Origin: a virus
Reading direction: 5' to 3' (one strand)
Length of the DNA: 64,000 nt
IMG/VR virus record: IMGVR_UViG_3300024346_000045
Coordinates: 1 to 64,000 of that record
Shown in pieces: positions 1-7,595 of this stretch. The notes under the pieces are model-generated. The model saw only the letters and a program-made list of their open reading frames with translations, had not been told where the DNA came from and did no database searches. Positions within the stretch are counted from its first letter, which is position 1, and each line of letters opens with the position of its first letter. A program made the translations under genes and the position numbers.

Positions 1-1400
1 GGAATCACTGTTTCTGGTTGCTGGCCTCTTTCTGCTGCACGTTCAATGTTGCCTGCAAGTGTATTCCCCGGACCTGATAATCGATTCAATGCTTCTCTGC
101 CAGCAGCGCCTGTACGGCGTGCAGCATTGCCAACACTTTCACCTTGTGCGTTTTCTGCTTCAACTGCACCTGCAACTCCTGCTCTAATTTCTTGTGCTGC
201 TCGTTGGCCTGCTATTACACCTTGTGTTGCTCCACTTACTTGTCTACCTCTAGCATCTATTCCCATCCTAGATGATTCAATATCGTTTCTTACTTTAGTA
301 AGTGCTTTGCCAAAATCTTCAGTAGACGTTAACAAACCTGGCTTCATAGATTTTGATACTGCCATAACACTATCGTGAAGAGCCATGTTGTCTTCAACGT
401 TCTTCTTCATAATTGTGCCAGCAGTTCCTGCTGCATCGCCCAATGTTGCAAGTCTTAATAGTGTTGGATCTCGTTGGTTCTTTGCGTTTGCTGCGTCTGC
501 TTGTTTACTAGCAGCTTCTGCGGCTGCAACATTTCCTTTAGACAAATGTTGCATTTGCTCACCGGTTCTCTGTGCAGCTTCTCCTAGCAAAGCATACTGT
601 GTTGCTGCTTCGTTACTAGTTAATGTACCAGTAGCAAACATTTCTTTTGCCATCTGCCCCATTCCGCGAGCTTCTGCTTCTGCAAATTGTTTTTGGAATG
701 CTTCTCTAGCTTTTGCTTCTGCTTCTGCACCTTGTTCAATACCAATCAATCTTAACTTTGCTTCTACCTGCCCGTCGGCTGATCGTTTTTTAGCTTCTTC
801 CACTTGCTGCTCACGATTTTTACCAGTGAGTTTAGCAATCATGTCCATTTCTCTAGCTAGGCTATTTGCACTTTCATAAGCTCTTTTGCGACCTTCTTCA
901 TTATCTCTAAATGTTGACCGCTGCGTTCCTAGCTGTACTGCTAATGTTTCATTTAGGTCTTTAGCAGTAAATCCCATTTCTTGCAAGCGTGTAGTAAAAT
1001 CGCTTTCAAAAAATCCTTTGCTTGCTTTAGCAAAAGCTTCAGATCCTCTAGTAACAGATCCGCCTAAGCCTGCTAAATTTTTTCCGTTTTGTGCAACTAC
1101 ATCTGCAAATTCACCCAGGCTGAGTCTAGATTGTGCAGCAGCAACATTCATTCCAATTATGTCATTACTAAAGTTAGAGCCAGCTTTACTAAGACCTCTA
1201 AATGTTTCAGTACTGTCTTTTGCACCTTCGACAAATTTGCCAACGCCGTCCCCGGCTTTATCAACAGCTTCTTTTAATTTAGAAGTGTCAAGCGTAGGTA
1301 TAGGGGCACCGCCACCGCCCGAGCCACCGCCCGAGCCGCCGCGTGATCTAAAGGCACGCTCCATCGCTGTTTGTAATTTGTCATAATCGATATCTGCCAT
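1..1400 (-). CDS. Ala-rich virion structural protein, possibly tape measure (partial)
   Basis: An open frame runs on the minus strand from ATG at 1400 to the window edge (466 codons visible, no stop). The N-terminus reads MADIDYDKLQTAMERAF and is followed at about residues 19-30 by a glycine/serine run. The rest is Ala-, Lys-, Glu- and Gln-rich with long predicted helices and no enzyme motif. Such composition fits a tape measure or other elongated tail protein. The neighbour gp26 on the other strand belongs to the hub and tape-measure gene group of T4, which supports but does not prove that role. A late-promoter-like GATAAATA box lies about 43 bases upstream. The C-terminal part lies outside the window, so length cannot be compared with gp29. 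No family assignment is certain. Confidence 0.6.
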   Translation of the reverse strand, partial: MADIDYDKLQTAMERAFRSRGGSGGGSGGGGAPIPTLDTSKLKEAVDKAGDGVGKFVEGAKDSTETFRGLSKAGSNFSNDIIGMNVAAAQSRLSLGEFADVVAQNGKNLAGLGGSVTRGSEAFAKASKGFFESDFTTRLQEMGFTAKDLNETLAVQLGTQRSTFRDNEEGRKRAYESANSLAREMDMIAKLTGKNREQQVEEAKKRSADGQVEAKLRLIGIEQGAEAEAKAREAFQKQFAEAEARGMGQMAKEMFATGTLTSNEAATQYALLGEAAQRTGEQMQHLSKGNVAAAEAASKQADAANAKNQRDPTLLRLATLGDAAGTAGTIMKKNVEDNMALHDSVMAVSKSMKPGLLTSTEDFGKALTKVRNDIESSRMGIDARGRQVSGATQGVIAGQRAAQEIRAGVAGAVEAENAQGESVGNAARRTGAAGREALNRLSGPGNTLAGNIERAAERGQQPETVI

Positions 1401-1424
1401 ATTTTTTCACCAAAAAAATGCGTA

Positions 1425-1432
1425 TATAAATA
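1425..1432 (+). promoter_or_regulatory. T4-type late promoter box (TATAAATA), exact match
   Basis: The octamer TATAAATA is the known -10 box recognised by T4 gp55-programmed RNA polymerase. It sits 28 bases before the gp26 start, which would leave a leader of roughly 20 bases. A gp55 homologue is encoded in the same window. Confidence 0.75.
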
Positions 1433-1442
1433 CGTGTAATTA

Positions 1443-1450
1443 TATTTATC
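1443..1450 (-). promoter_or_regulatory. Late promoter-like box GATAAATA
   Basis: Reading the minus strand, GATAAATA differs from the T4 late consensus only in the first base. It lies 43 bases upstream of the minus-strand structural gene starting at 1400. Together with the plus-strand box at 1425 it makes a compact divergent late control region. Confidence 0.5.
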
Positions 1451-1460
1451 GGTATTAAAA

Positions 1461-2282
1461 ATGACTACAAATCCATTACAAAAGTATTTTAGACAACCAA
1501 AAATCTTTATTTCTTTGCCAAGTAAAGGTTTATTCTACAAAGAAGGTTCCTTTGCAGGTGATCACTCAAATGTTCCAATTTTTGCTATGACCGGAATGGA
1601 TGAAATTTTAATGAAAACTCCGGATGCGTTGTTTAACGGCGAAGCTACAATCAAAACTATTGAAAGTTGTTGCTCATATATTAAAGATGCACATACAATT
1701 CCTAGTTTAGATATAGATGTCTTACTAACTGCAATTAGAATTGCTACATTCGGTGAAGAAATGTCTGTATCCCATACCTGTAGACATTGCGGCACTATAA
1801 ACGACTACGACATTAATTTAACTAAAGTAATCGAGCACTATACTGAAAAAACATATAATAATCGAATGCAACTGAACAATGAAATCACCATTAATTTTAG
1901 ACCGTTAAATTATCAAGAGTTAACTGATTTTAATTTAGAAAATTTTAAACTACAACGACTATTAGGCCAGTTGGCTTCAGTAACCGATGAAGAAAAACAG
2001 AAATATGTTGACGAAGTTTACGAAAAATTAGGACAAATTCAAGCACAGTTGTTTATTTCAAGTATTGAATCTGTTGAGATTCCCGATACTATAGTTTCGG
2101 ATAAGGATCATATTCGAGAATGGTTAGCAAATTCTAATCGAAATGACTATGCATTAATAAAATCGCATTTAGAAAAAACAAAAGATGAGTGGGCTATGCC
2201 TAAGTTTAGTGTTAAATGCAATGAATGTGGAACTGAAACACAACTTGAAATAGGGATGGACCAGTCAAATTTTTTCGCATAA
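1461..2282 (+). CDS. 26: Baseplate hub protein gp26
   Basis: This 273-residue protein has the features of the gp26 family of aquatic T4-like phages. The N-terminus is NPLQKYFRQPKIFISLPSKG, followed by MTGMDEILMKTPDALFNG and a conserved ESCC at about residues 68-71. Two CxxC knuckles (Cys107/Cys110 and Cys253/Cys256) form a likely zinc ribbon. In T4, gp26 acts in assembly of the central baseplate hub. The gene is the first of two on the plus strand behind an exact late box, and its stop is followed 5 bases later by the next start. It is longer than T4 gp26 (about 208 residues), as is usual in marine relatives as far as I recall. The assignment comes from remembered family sequences; no search was run. 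Confidence 0.82.
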   Translation: MTTNPLQKYFRQPKIFISLPSKGLFYKEGSFAGDHSNVPIFAMTGMDEILMKTPDALFNGEATIKTIESCCSYIKDAHTIPSLDIDVLLTAIRIATFGEEMSVSHTCRHCGTINDYDINLTKVIEHYTEKTYNNRMQLNNEITINFRPLNYQELTDFNLENFKLQRLLGQLASVTDEEKQKYVDEVYEKLGQIQAQLFISSIESVEIPDTIVSDKDHIREWLANSNRNDYALIKSHLEKTKDEWAMPKFSVKCNECGTETQLEIGMDQSNFFA

Positions 2283-2287
2283 AGCTA

Positions 2288-2509
2288 TTGTCAATCCCAA
2301 ACTCTGACATAGCTGAATATCTTAAATCATTAGATAACGAAATTAAACAGATTAAAGATGAAATTTTTAGATTAAGTTGGTATATGAGAGGAGGAGTTTC
2401 AAGTGAAGCACTCTTTCATGTTTACTCGTACGAAGATCGTAAAATTATGAATGAGATCGTTAAAGAAAATATCGAAACTACAAAAAATTCAAGACTAGCA
2501 TTAATTTAA
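2288..2509 (+). CDS. Small gp51-like baseplate hub assembly protein
   Basis: A 73-residue helical protein with a central SWYMRGGVSSEALF stretch and YEDRKIMNEIVKENIETTK near the C-terminus. Small proteins with this WYMRG pattern follow gp26 in cyanophages and are often labelled as hub assembly catalyst (gp51); T4 gp51 itself is about 250 residues, so only partial equivalence is claimed. The start chosen is TTG, because the frame has no ATG before the conserved region and the TTG falls 5 bases after the gp26 stop, as expected for coupled translation. No strong ribosome binding site is visible. The gene is convergent with the next gene, which ends 10 bases away. Confidence 0.6.
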   Translation: MSIPNSDIAEYLKSLDNEIKQIKDEIFRLSWYMRGGVSSEALFHVYSYEDRKIMNEIVKENIETTKNSRLALI

Positions 2510-2519
2510 TCTAGTATGT

Positions 2520-3602
2520 TTAGTAGTTGTAATCTTTACCAGGTTTCTTAGGTATCCCGGAAGTAGGATCAGCTCTTCCTAATATATTTGCTCTGTTCTT
2601 AATATCTGCTAGTGTAGCGTTACCAACATCTTGGTAACCATCCTTGTCAGTTATGGCTACACGGTCAACATATAATATTTTTGGATTTTTGGGATCTCGT
2701 TGTACCGACATCGCAAGATCATGCTGATAACCTGTAGCAGTATCTCCGGGAGTTGGAGTAGGTGCAGTAATTTTAGTTTTTATCATATCAGGTGCAGTAA
2801 CACCTAGTTTTTCTAAACCCTTGTTTAGTCCGTCTAATGCTATTTCTGCCGTAAGCCCTAGCGCATCTCTTATAATTTTTACCGGAATGTCTAACATCCC
2901 AAATGTTATGTACGATAAAAATTTTTGTGCTTCGGGTGAAGCAATAAATGCAGTCAACGCAGCTTTTTGTGCGGGACCACCTTCGATCAGTTTGGCAATC
3001 TTTTGTGTTACAGAAAATGGTAACGATGCTATAAACTTACCTGCTTCGCCTCCGAGACGCCCGCCGACTACACCACCTACTGCCTTGCCAACTCCGCCCG
3101 ATATGTATCCTAAAAACTTTGATGCAGTACTTAATACACCTAAATTTACCAAGATCACTGCCGAAGCTTCGCCTAATAATTTTCTTCGTCGTTCTTGGGC
3201 TAGTTGAAATCCTTCTTCAGGCGTAGCATCGCCAAAATTAGTTTCTTTATCACCTGCTAAGAATGCTTGGTATTCATTTTCTAATGCAATTAGTTTTGCA
3301 TACCATTCACGTAAAAATTCAGCCGTAAATGCAAGATTAAGTGCATTTAGTGCAACAGATGGTAAGCTAGATAACTTGCCAGCGGCTGCTTTCTTAGCAG
3401 CTTCTAATGCTTTTTCATATTTTAGCTGTGCTGCTGCACGATCTACTTTATTTCTAGAACTAGCTATTTCAGCATCACGTGTTCTTTTTGCAGCACGAGA
3501 TCTATCCTTATATTTTTGAGCAGCTTTTTTTGCCAATGTCTTACCGAGACCTTCATCGATAAAATCGTGATTTTCCTTAAGAACGATATCTTGAACTTTC
3601 AT
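2520..3602 (-). CDS. Virion structural or internal protein with glycine-zipper segment
   Basis: This 360-residue protein is not assigned to a named family. The first 20 residues (MKVQDIVLKENHDFIDEGLG) resemble the capsid-targeting leader of T4 internal head proteins, which begin MKxYQEFIxE. Residues about 20-75 are very basic, Ala/Lys/Arg-rich and likely coiled coil. Residues about 145-215 are hydrophobic and carry GxxxG-type glycine spacing typical of membrane-inserting or tightly packed helices. A Pro/Thr linker lies near 280. One site fitting the T4 gp21 prohead protease rule (LxE before a small residue) occurs at LGE-A near residue 145. An internal or ejected protein is an inference. No clear ribosome binding site precedes the ATG at 3602. 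Confidence 0.6.
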   Translation of the reverse strand: MKVQDIVLKENHDFIDEGLGKTLAKKAAQKYKDRSRAAKRTRDAEIASSRNKVDRAAAQLKYEKALEAAKKAAAGKLSSLPSVALNALNLAFTAEFLREWYAKLIALENEYQAFLAGDKETNFGDATPEEGFQLAQERRRKLLGEASAVILVNLGVLSTASKFLGYISGGVGKAVGGVVGGRLGGEAGKFIASLPFSVTQKIAKLIEGGPAQKAALTAFIASPEAQKFLSYITFGMLDIPVKIIRDALGLTAEIALDGLNKGLEKLGVTAPDMIKTKITAPTPTPGDTATGYQHDLAMSVQRDPKNPKILYVDRVAITDKDGYQDVGNATLADIKNRANILGRADPTSGIPKKPGKDYNY

Positions 3603-3609
3603 AGTAATA

Positions 3610-3617
3610 TATTTATT
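3610..3617 (-). promoter_or_regulatory. Weak late promoter-like box AATAAATA
   Basis: The minus strand reads AATAAATA, one mismatch from the T4 late box. It lies so close to the ATG at 3602 that a transcript begun here would be almost leaderless, so its use for that gene is doubtful. Confidence 0.25.
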
Positions 3618-3619
3618 AA

Positions 3620-3639
3620 AGAAGAACTTACGTTCTTCT
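3620..3639 (-). terminator. Perfect 8-bp hairpin with GTAA loop, possible end of the ncRNA
   Basis: The minus strand forms AGAAGAAC-GTAA-GTTCTTCT, an uninterrupted 8-bp stem capped by a GNRA tetraloop and followed by TTTAATAAATAT. The tail is only moderately U-rich, so this may be a weak intrinsic terminator, the 3' hairpin of the structured RNA, or a hairpin protecting the mRNA of the gene at 3602. Confidence 0.4.
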
Positions 3640-4071
3640 GTTCTTCGCTTTCGCTCGAACTTATCTTAGTTCTTATTTCTATCAATGCGGAGCATTTAAA
3701 TATTATCTAGATTGTGTAGTCACACTTAGCCCTAGCGGGCTAAAAAATGAACATTATCTGAGTTGAGCAGTTCACTTAGCGTTAACACTACAAGCATTTC
3801 TGCTAGCTTAGGCGGTTATCCGGTACCTAATCATGTCGTCTTATTACAACGGCGGGTCTGTTCGTATACGCTAACATACGTCCAGCCGTGGGTTCTTCAC
3901 CCTCTTTTAGCCTTTTTAAATTGTATTAAACAGTAAAACCGGTTGTATGTAGGCATATCCGATCATCGTCCTGTTAAGGATAGTTACTGAGTACTGCTAC
4001 GGCGCAGAATTTCCGTCCCCCTCCACTCCGAGGGTTGTCTCTAGGCACTTGAAATTAGCCAGTGCAAGCCA

Positions 4072-4509
4072 TTAACCGTTGAGTTGTTTGCCTTTAATAT
4101 GGGAGCCGTGTACACGGACTTGAATATGTCCGTTGTAGTAATCGTCTGATTCTAATACCCGTCTTGAGAATTGCTCTCTTGCCTCGATATAACTACATTC
4201 AGCCTTAGATGTGCAGTAATAAAGTATCTCTCTGTGAAAGTTTTCTGTGCCTAGTTCTAGTACGTCTTTGTTTAATTGGTCGTTTGAGCCATAGTATTCA
4301 CGCCAGTCGGATTCAATTTTGCCTCGAATCTTTTTGCGCTTCTTGTTGCCATTTTTAAGTTTTACTGTTTTATAAGTAGTTTTGCTAAACTTTGCTAGTT
4401 TTTTGCCTATATATTTGCGACCAGTGATGTTATTAGTAATAATGTAAACGAATCCTATAATCTCTTCAGGAATTTCTTCTACTAGTTTATTTTGATAATA
4501 CCATGACAT
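4072..4509 (-). CDS. Free-standing GIY-YIG (Seg-like) homing endonuclease
   Basis: A 145-residue protein with the GIY-YIG nuclease signature: GFVYI at residues 19-23 and KYIG at 32-35. A basic Lys-rich insertion follows, then SDWREYYGSN with the expected catalytic Arg and CSYIEAREQF with the expected Glu. The C-terminal YYNGHIQVRVHGSHIK is typical of the short Seg-like nucleases of marine T4 phages. These enzymes cut DNA of related phages and spread their own gene. It lies as the last gene of the minus-strand gp55-gp47-gp46 operon and is directly followed by the structured RNA stretch. No split exon is seen on either side, so it is free-standing and not intron-borne. Confidence 0.85.
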   Translation of the reverse strand: MSWYYQNKLVEEIPEEIIGFVYIITNNITGRKYIGKKLAKFSKTTYKTVKLKNGNKKRKKIRGKIESDWREYYGSNDQLNKDVLELGTENFHREILYYCTSKAECSYIEAREQFSRRVLESDDYYNGHIQVRVHGSHIKGKQLNG

Positions 4510-4513
4510 GCAC

Positions 4514-4765
4514 TTAATTAGTGTCGCTGCCTTGCTCTGCCTGTCTTTTTTGGTTTTCTCTATATTTCGGACTTTTAATTTTCGGTTTCTTTACTCTAAC
4601 ATCTTGTATTTCTTTGCGCCTCTCTGTTGCCAAGTGCCTCATATCGCTTAATGCCTTACGAACACGCATGCCTGCTGCGTGAGTTTCGGTAGATTCCCAT
4701 TCTTGGTTTAATCTAAAGTACTCTCGAAACAAGTCCATCAGGCGATCGTGTGCTGTTTTTATCAT
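4514..4765 (-). CDS. Small basic helical protein of unknown function
   Basis: This 83-residue protein starts MIKTAHDRLMDLFREYF and is mostly charged helix with a Lys/Arg/Gln-rich tail. Its start overlaps the gp46 stop as ATGA, so translation is probably coupled to gp46. Small proteins with similar N-termini and an AAGxR motif occur in aquatic T4-like phages, but I know no function for them. The position between recombination genes suggests, without proof, a role in DNA metabolism. Confidence 0.65.
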   Translation of the reverse strand: MIKTAHDRLMDLFREYFRLNQEWESTETHAAGMRVRKALSDMRHLATERRKEIQDVRVKKPKIKSPKYRENQKRQAEQGSDTN

Positions 4766-6540
4766 TCTGTTATTTCCAAATCATTACTATAGCTAGTAAA
4801 TCCGTTTTCTTTAATAACTTTAAGAACATTGTTTACTCGTCCGATTAATTCATCTTTATGACTAATAAGGAAAATGTTCTTTTTACGTTCTCGACCCATC
4901 TTTTTTAGAATACCTAATGCATTTTCAACACCGCTAGCATCTAGCCCGTTGTCAATTAACTCATCAATAAACAGTAAATTAATGCTCTGGTATAAACTTT
5001 CCCATACATCACGGAACGCCCAAGATAAACCTAATATCAGTCGATTGCGTTCGCCTCGCGACAAGTTGTCGAAATCTAAATCTTGACCTAGTTGAGTAAT
5101 TTCTACAGTCAAGTCATTTTGAAAAACAACGGTATGAGGTAATCCCATTTTATCAAGATAGAAAGTCAATCGGTTATTTAGATACGCTAAGTTCTGATCA
5201 ATAATCTTCTTACGAATAAAACTATCTTTACTTGTTAACAGTTTTAATAAGAATTCTTGATGATCTTTTAATGTAGTTAACGCATTAATGTTATCCCAGC
5301 TGATTTGTTGAATAGCAGTATTTCTAAGCTCGTCAATTTGTTCTTGGTACGGATCAACTTCTTGTTGTCTAACTGCTAATGCACTTTCTAAACTTGCTAA
5401 ATTATTTTGATGTTTTAGTGCTTCGGTAATAGTATCATAATATGTATTAGGTCTACCATTAATGTCCCCGATCACAGCAAGTTCGTCTATAACTTTAGCA
5501 TAGTCTTCTGCAATTTTAGACATATATTTTTCAGCTTCGTCTAAATTAGTTTTTGCAGTAGCCAACATTTCTTCATGTTTGTGAGTATGTAATTCTTGTT
5601 CACATGCATGGCACCGATTGTTTGCTAGGCTTTCTAATTCTTTTTCATATTTTGTTTTTGCTTTGTCTGCCTGAATAACCGCAGTCTCTAATGTTGCCTT
5701 TTCTTTTGTTAAAGATTTAATTTTTGCACTTAGTTCATCGTACATTTTTACCTTAGCATGAATATCAATTTCTTTTTCAATATCCACACTTTGTAATTCT
5801 ACAATAGAAGTTGCAATTTTTTCACAATCTATTTTTTGTTGACTAGTCCATACAGTTTGCTTAGTAATTAAACTATCAATACTTTGTTGTATTTTGTCGT
5901 TAGATTTTTTTGCTGCCTCGATATCAGCATTTTCTTGAGTTATTTTCTCTTTAACTTGTCTAATCTGTTCTTTTAAGGCTTCTGATTTTTCACTTAATAA
6001 CGTAATTCCTAGAAGCTGTTCGATTATTTCTCGTTGCTCATTTGCTTTAGTTGAAAGAAACGGCGGCGTATAAGTGTTTAATGCAATAATATTCTGAAAC
6101 ATTTGATGACTCATACCAAGTATACTGTCGATATCTTTCTGAGTCTCTCGCATATCTCCTTGGCTATCATCAGCTTCTTCAGTACTCTGCTCTAGATCAT
6201 CTACAAAAAACTTCATGATTGACGGTTTTCTACCTCGTTCAATACGATAGTCCTTGCCGTCTTTTGCAAAATGCAACGTAACTAACATGTTCTTATTATT
6301 GATCTTATTAATAAGATTATCTTTTTTAATGCTAGTAAGGGCTTGTCCAAATAACGCATAGCTCAATGCATTTACAATAGTAGTTTTACCTGTACCGTTG
6401 CGTGAGCCACTGTCATCGCCCCCTTGATCTAAATTTTCACCTAGTACAAGAGTTAAGTTTTCTTTGCCAAAATCTACTGCTTGAGTTTGGTTCCCAACAC
6501 TCATGAAGTTTTTAACAGTTAATTGTTTAATTGTAATCAT
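4762..6540 (-). CDS. 46: Recombination endonuclease subunit gp46 (SbcC/Rad50-like ATPase)
   Basis: A 592-residue SMC-like ATPase. The N-terminal Walker A is GTGKTT at residues 49-54, within the T4-typical context of GENLD and GGDD. Long coiled-coil arms follow, with a zinc hook CHAC near residue 310. The ABC signature LSRGERNRL and the Walker B segment LLFIDELIDNGLD lie near the C-terminus. With gp47 it forms the complex that resects DNA ends for recombination-dependent replication and degrades host DNA in T4. Its length is close to T4 gp46 (560 residues). The start overlaps the gp47 stop as ATGA. Confidence 0.96.
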   Translation of the reverse strand: MITIKQLTVKNFMSVGNQTQAVDFGKENLTLVLGENLDQGGDDSGSRNGTGKTTIVNALSYALFGQALTSIKKDNLINKINNKNMLVTLHFAKDGKDYRIERGRKPSIMKFFVDDLEQSTEEADDSQGDMRETQKDIDSILGMSHQMFQNIIALNTYTPPFLSTKANEQREIIEQLLGITLLSEKSEALKEQIRQVKEKITQENADIEAAKKSNDKIQQSIDSLITKQTVWTSQQKIDCEKIATSIVELQSVDIEKEIDIHAKVKMYDELSAKIKSLTKEKATLETAVIQADKAKTKYEKELESLANNRCHACEQELHTHKHEEMLATAKTNLDEAEKYMSKIAEDYAKVIDELAVIGDINGRPNTYYDTITEALKHQNNLASLESALAVRQQEVDPYQEQIDELRNTAIQQISWDNINALTTLKDHQEFLLKLLTSKDSFIRKKIIDQNLAYLNNRLTFYLDKMGLPHTVVFQNDLTVEITQLGQDLDFDNLSRGERNRLILGLSWAFRDVWESLYQSINLLFIDELIDNGLDASGVENALGILKKMGRERKKNIFLISHKDELIGRVNNVLKVIKENGFTSYSNDLEITE

Positions 6541-7550
6541 AAATTATTGTAAATGCTTAACAATACATTTTTGTCATAAGTGTCGCTGTCAATACTAACC
6601 AACTGATTGGTAACAATCTGATCAATACTTTCAAATGCTTGAATATCGATGTCTGTGTTGATTTCTACTTCTTTCTTTTCTGGGATAAGTGTTAGTTCAC
6701 GGATGTTATAATCTGCAATGAACTTTTCTTTAATGAAACTAGCTTCTTCGTAACTGATATCAATATCTAATGATACTCGCAAATGCATTTTAGACGATAA
6801 TAACAAATCTGCATCGTCAATTAGTTGGCTTAATTTAACTGTTCTAAATTTCGGACAGTCATCCCAATTTAGATATTTGGGCTGCTCTCCCCAACTTAAT
6901 ATCATCATGCCACGATCGTCATCCCATGCATCGGCATAATTGTGCGGAAATGCATTACCGATATAATGCATATTTTTTTTACTTTGCCGTTTATGAAAGT
7001 GCCCACTAAAGCCTAACTCATAACCCCCGAACGAATCCAGTTGAATCTCGCCGTGATCGGGCATCTGCACCATAGCATTCATAAAAAAGTTAGGCAGTTC
7101 AAAGTGACCAAATATATACTTGCCGCCCTTCTTACCTATCTTCTTCCATTCGTCACCGACTAACCAAGGACACAACGTAACATCGCCGATAGTAGTGGGC
7201 TCGTGTACTACAGTAATACCTGGAATATACTTGCCAAATTCTACAGAATGGATATCACGTTTATCTTTGTAATACAAATCGTGATTGCCAGGAAAAAAGA
7301 AAAACTGATCAAAGGCCTTGCCCAGCTTTTCAAGTGCGCGAAGACTGAAATCCATGGTAGTAATGTTAAGACTATTACGATTATGATGCCAGTCTCCAAG
7401 AAAGATTCCTGTATCACAACCTTCTTCCTTTGCTTTAGCAATGTACCAATCCACAAATTCTTCACAATCTTGATTGTGAGTTTGGCTATTAGATTTTAAA
7501 CCAAAGTGTATGTCTGTAAAACACGCAGCTTTTTTAAAAAGATTACTCAA
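6537..7550 (-). CDS. 47: Recombination endonuclease subunit gp47 (SbcD/Mre11-like)
   Basis: A 337-residue calcineurin-like phosphoesterase. The metal-binding motifs appear in order: DIH at residues 13-15, GDWHHNR at 52-58, GNHD at 88-91 and GHFHKRQ in the middle of the protein. This is the nuclease partner of gp46, and its length matches T4 gp47 (339 residues). The start is TTG at 7550: a strong GGAGG lies 7 bases upstream and the conserved Mre11 region begins right after. The gene sits between gp55 and gp46 in one minus-strand operon. Confidence 0.95.
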   Translation of the reverse strand: MSNLFKKAACFTDIHFGLKSNSQTHNQDCEEFVDWYIAKAKEEGCDTGIFLGDWHHNRNSLNITTMDFSLRALEKLGKAFDQFFFFPGNHDLYYKDKRDIHSVEFGKYIPGITVVHEPTTIGDVTLCPWLVGDEWKKIGKKGGKYIFGHFELPNFFMNAMVQMPDHGEIQLDSFGGYELGFSGHFHKRQSKKNMHYIGNAFPHNYADAWDDDRGMMILSWGEQPKYLNWDDCPKFRTVKLSQLIDDADLLLSSKMHLRVSLDIDISYEEASFIKEKFIADYNIRELTLIPEKKEVEINTDIDIQAFESIDQIVTNQLVSIDSDTYDKNVLLSIYNNL

Positions 7551-7595
7551 AATTCAACCTCCGTTCTGCTATTGTAACAGTATTACGTTTAAAAA

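Larger units (their letters stand above)
3603..4071 (-). ncRNA. Candidate large structured non-coding RNA
   Basis: This 469-base stretch holds no plausible gene. It is about 50% G+C in the three 60-base lines I counted, against about one third in neighbouring genes. The minus strand folds into a dense series of short perfect hairpins: GCACT/AGTGC near 4045-4065, CCCTC/GAGGG near 4018-4033, ACGG/CCGT, TCCT-TAAC-AGGA, GGGT/ACCC, ACGGC/GCCGT enclosing CGTAT/ATACG, TTAGG/CCTAA enclosing CGG-ATAA-CCG, AGCA-GAAA-TGCT, TTAGCCC/GGGCTAA (7 bp), GTGT-GACT-ACAC, AATGC/GCATT, GAACT/AGTTC and GC-GAAA-GC. Several loops are GNRA only when read on the minus strand, which sets the strand. Ends are uncertain. 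It is not recognised as tmRNA, RNase P RNA or a group I intron. It lies next to a GIY-YIG nuclease gene. Confidence 0.55.

Noticed and set aside
46-1386. Three long plus-strand open frames rich in Ala, Ser, Pro and Cys
   Set aside because: They are antisense shadows of the minus-strand structural gene that starts at 1400; that frame has the natural composition and stays open to the window edge.
2509-2520. Bidirectional terminator between convergent genes
   Set aside because: The 10-base gap and flanks contain no stem of useful length.
3726-3743. TTAGCCC/GGGCTAA hairpin as an intrinsic terminator
   Set aside because: The 7-bp stem has no T run on its 3' side in either orientation; it is better explained as one of the stems of the structured RNA.
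3603-4071. tmRNA, RNase P RNA or tRNA in the structured gap
   Set aside because: No tag frame ending in Ala-Ala-stop, no tRNA-like acceptor with TTCGA loop and paired arms, and no GAGGAAAGTCC or ACAGAA core of RNase P was found on either strand.
3603-4509. Group I intron carrying the GIY-YIG gene
   Set aside because: The flanking genes are complete and unrelated, so there is no split exon, and I could not find paired P7 elements (GACTA with a later TAGTC) in a correct order.
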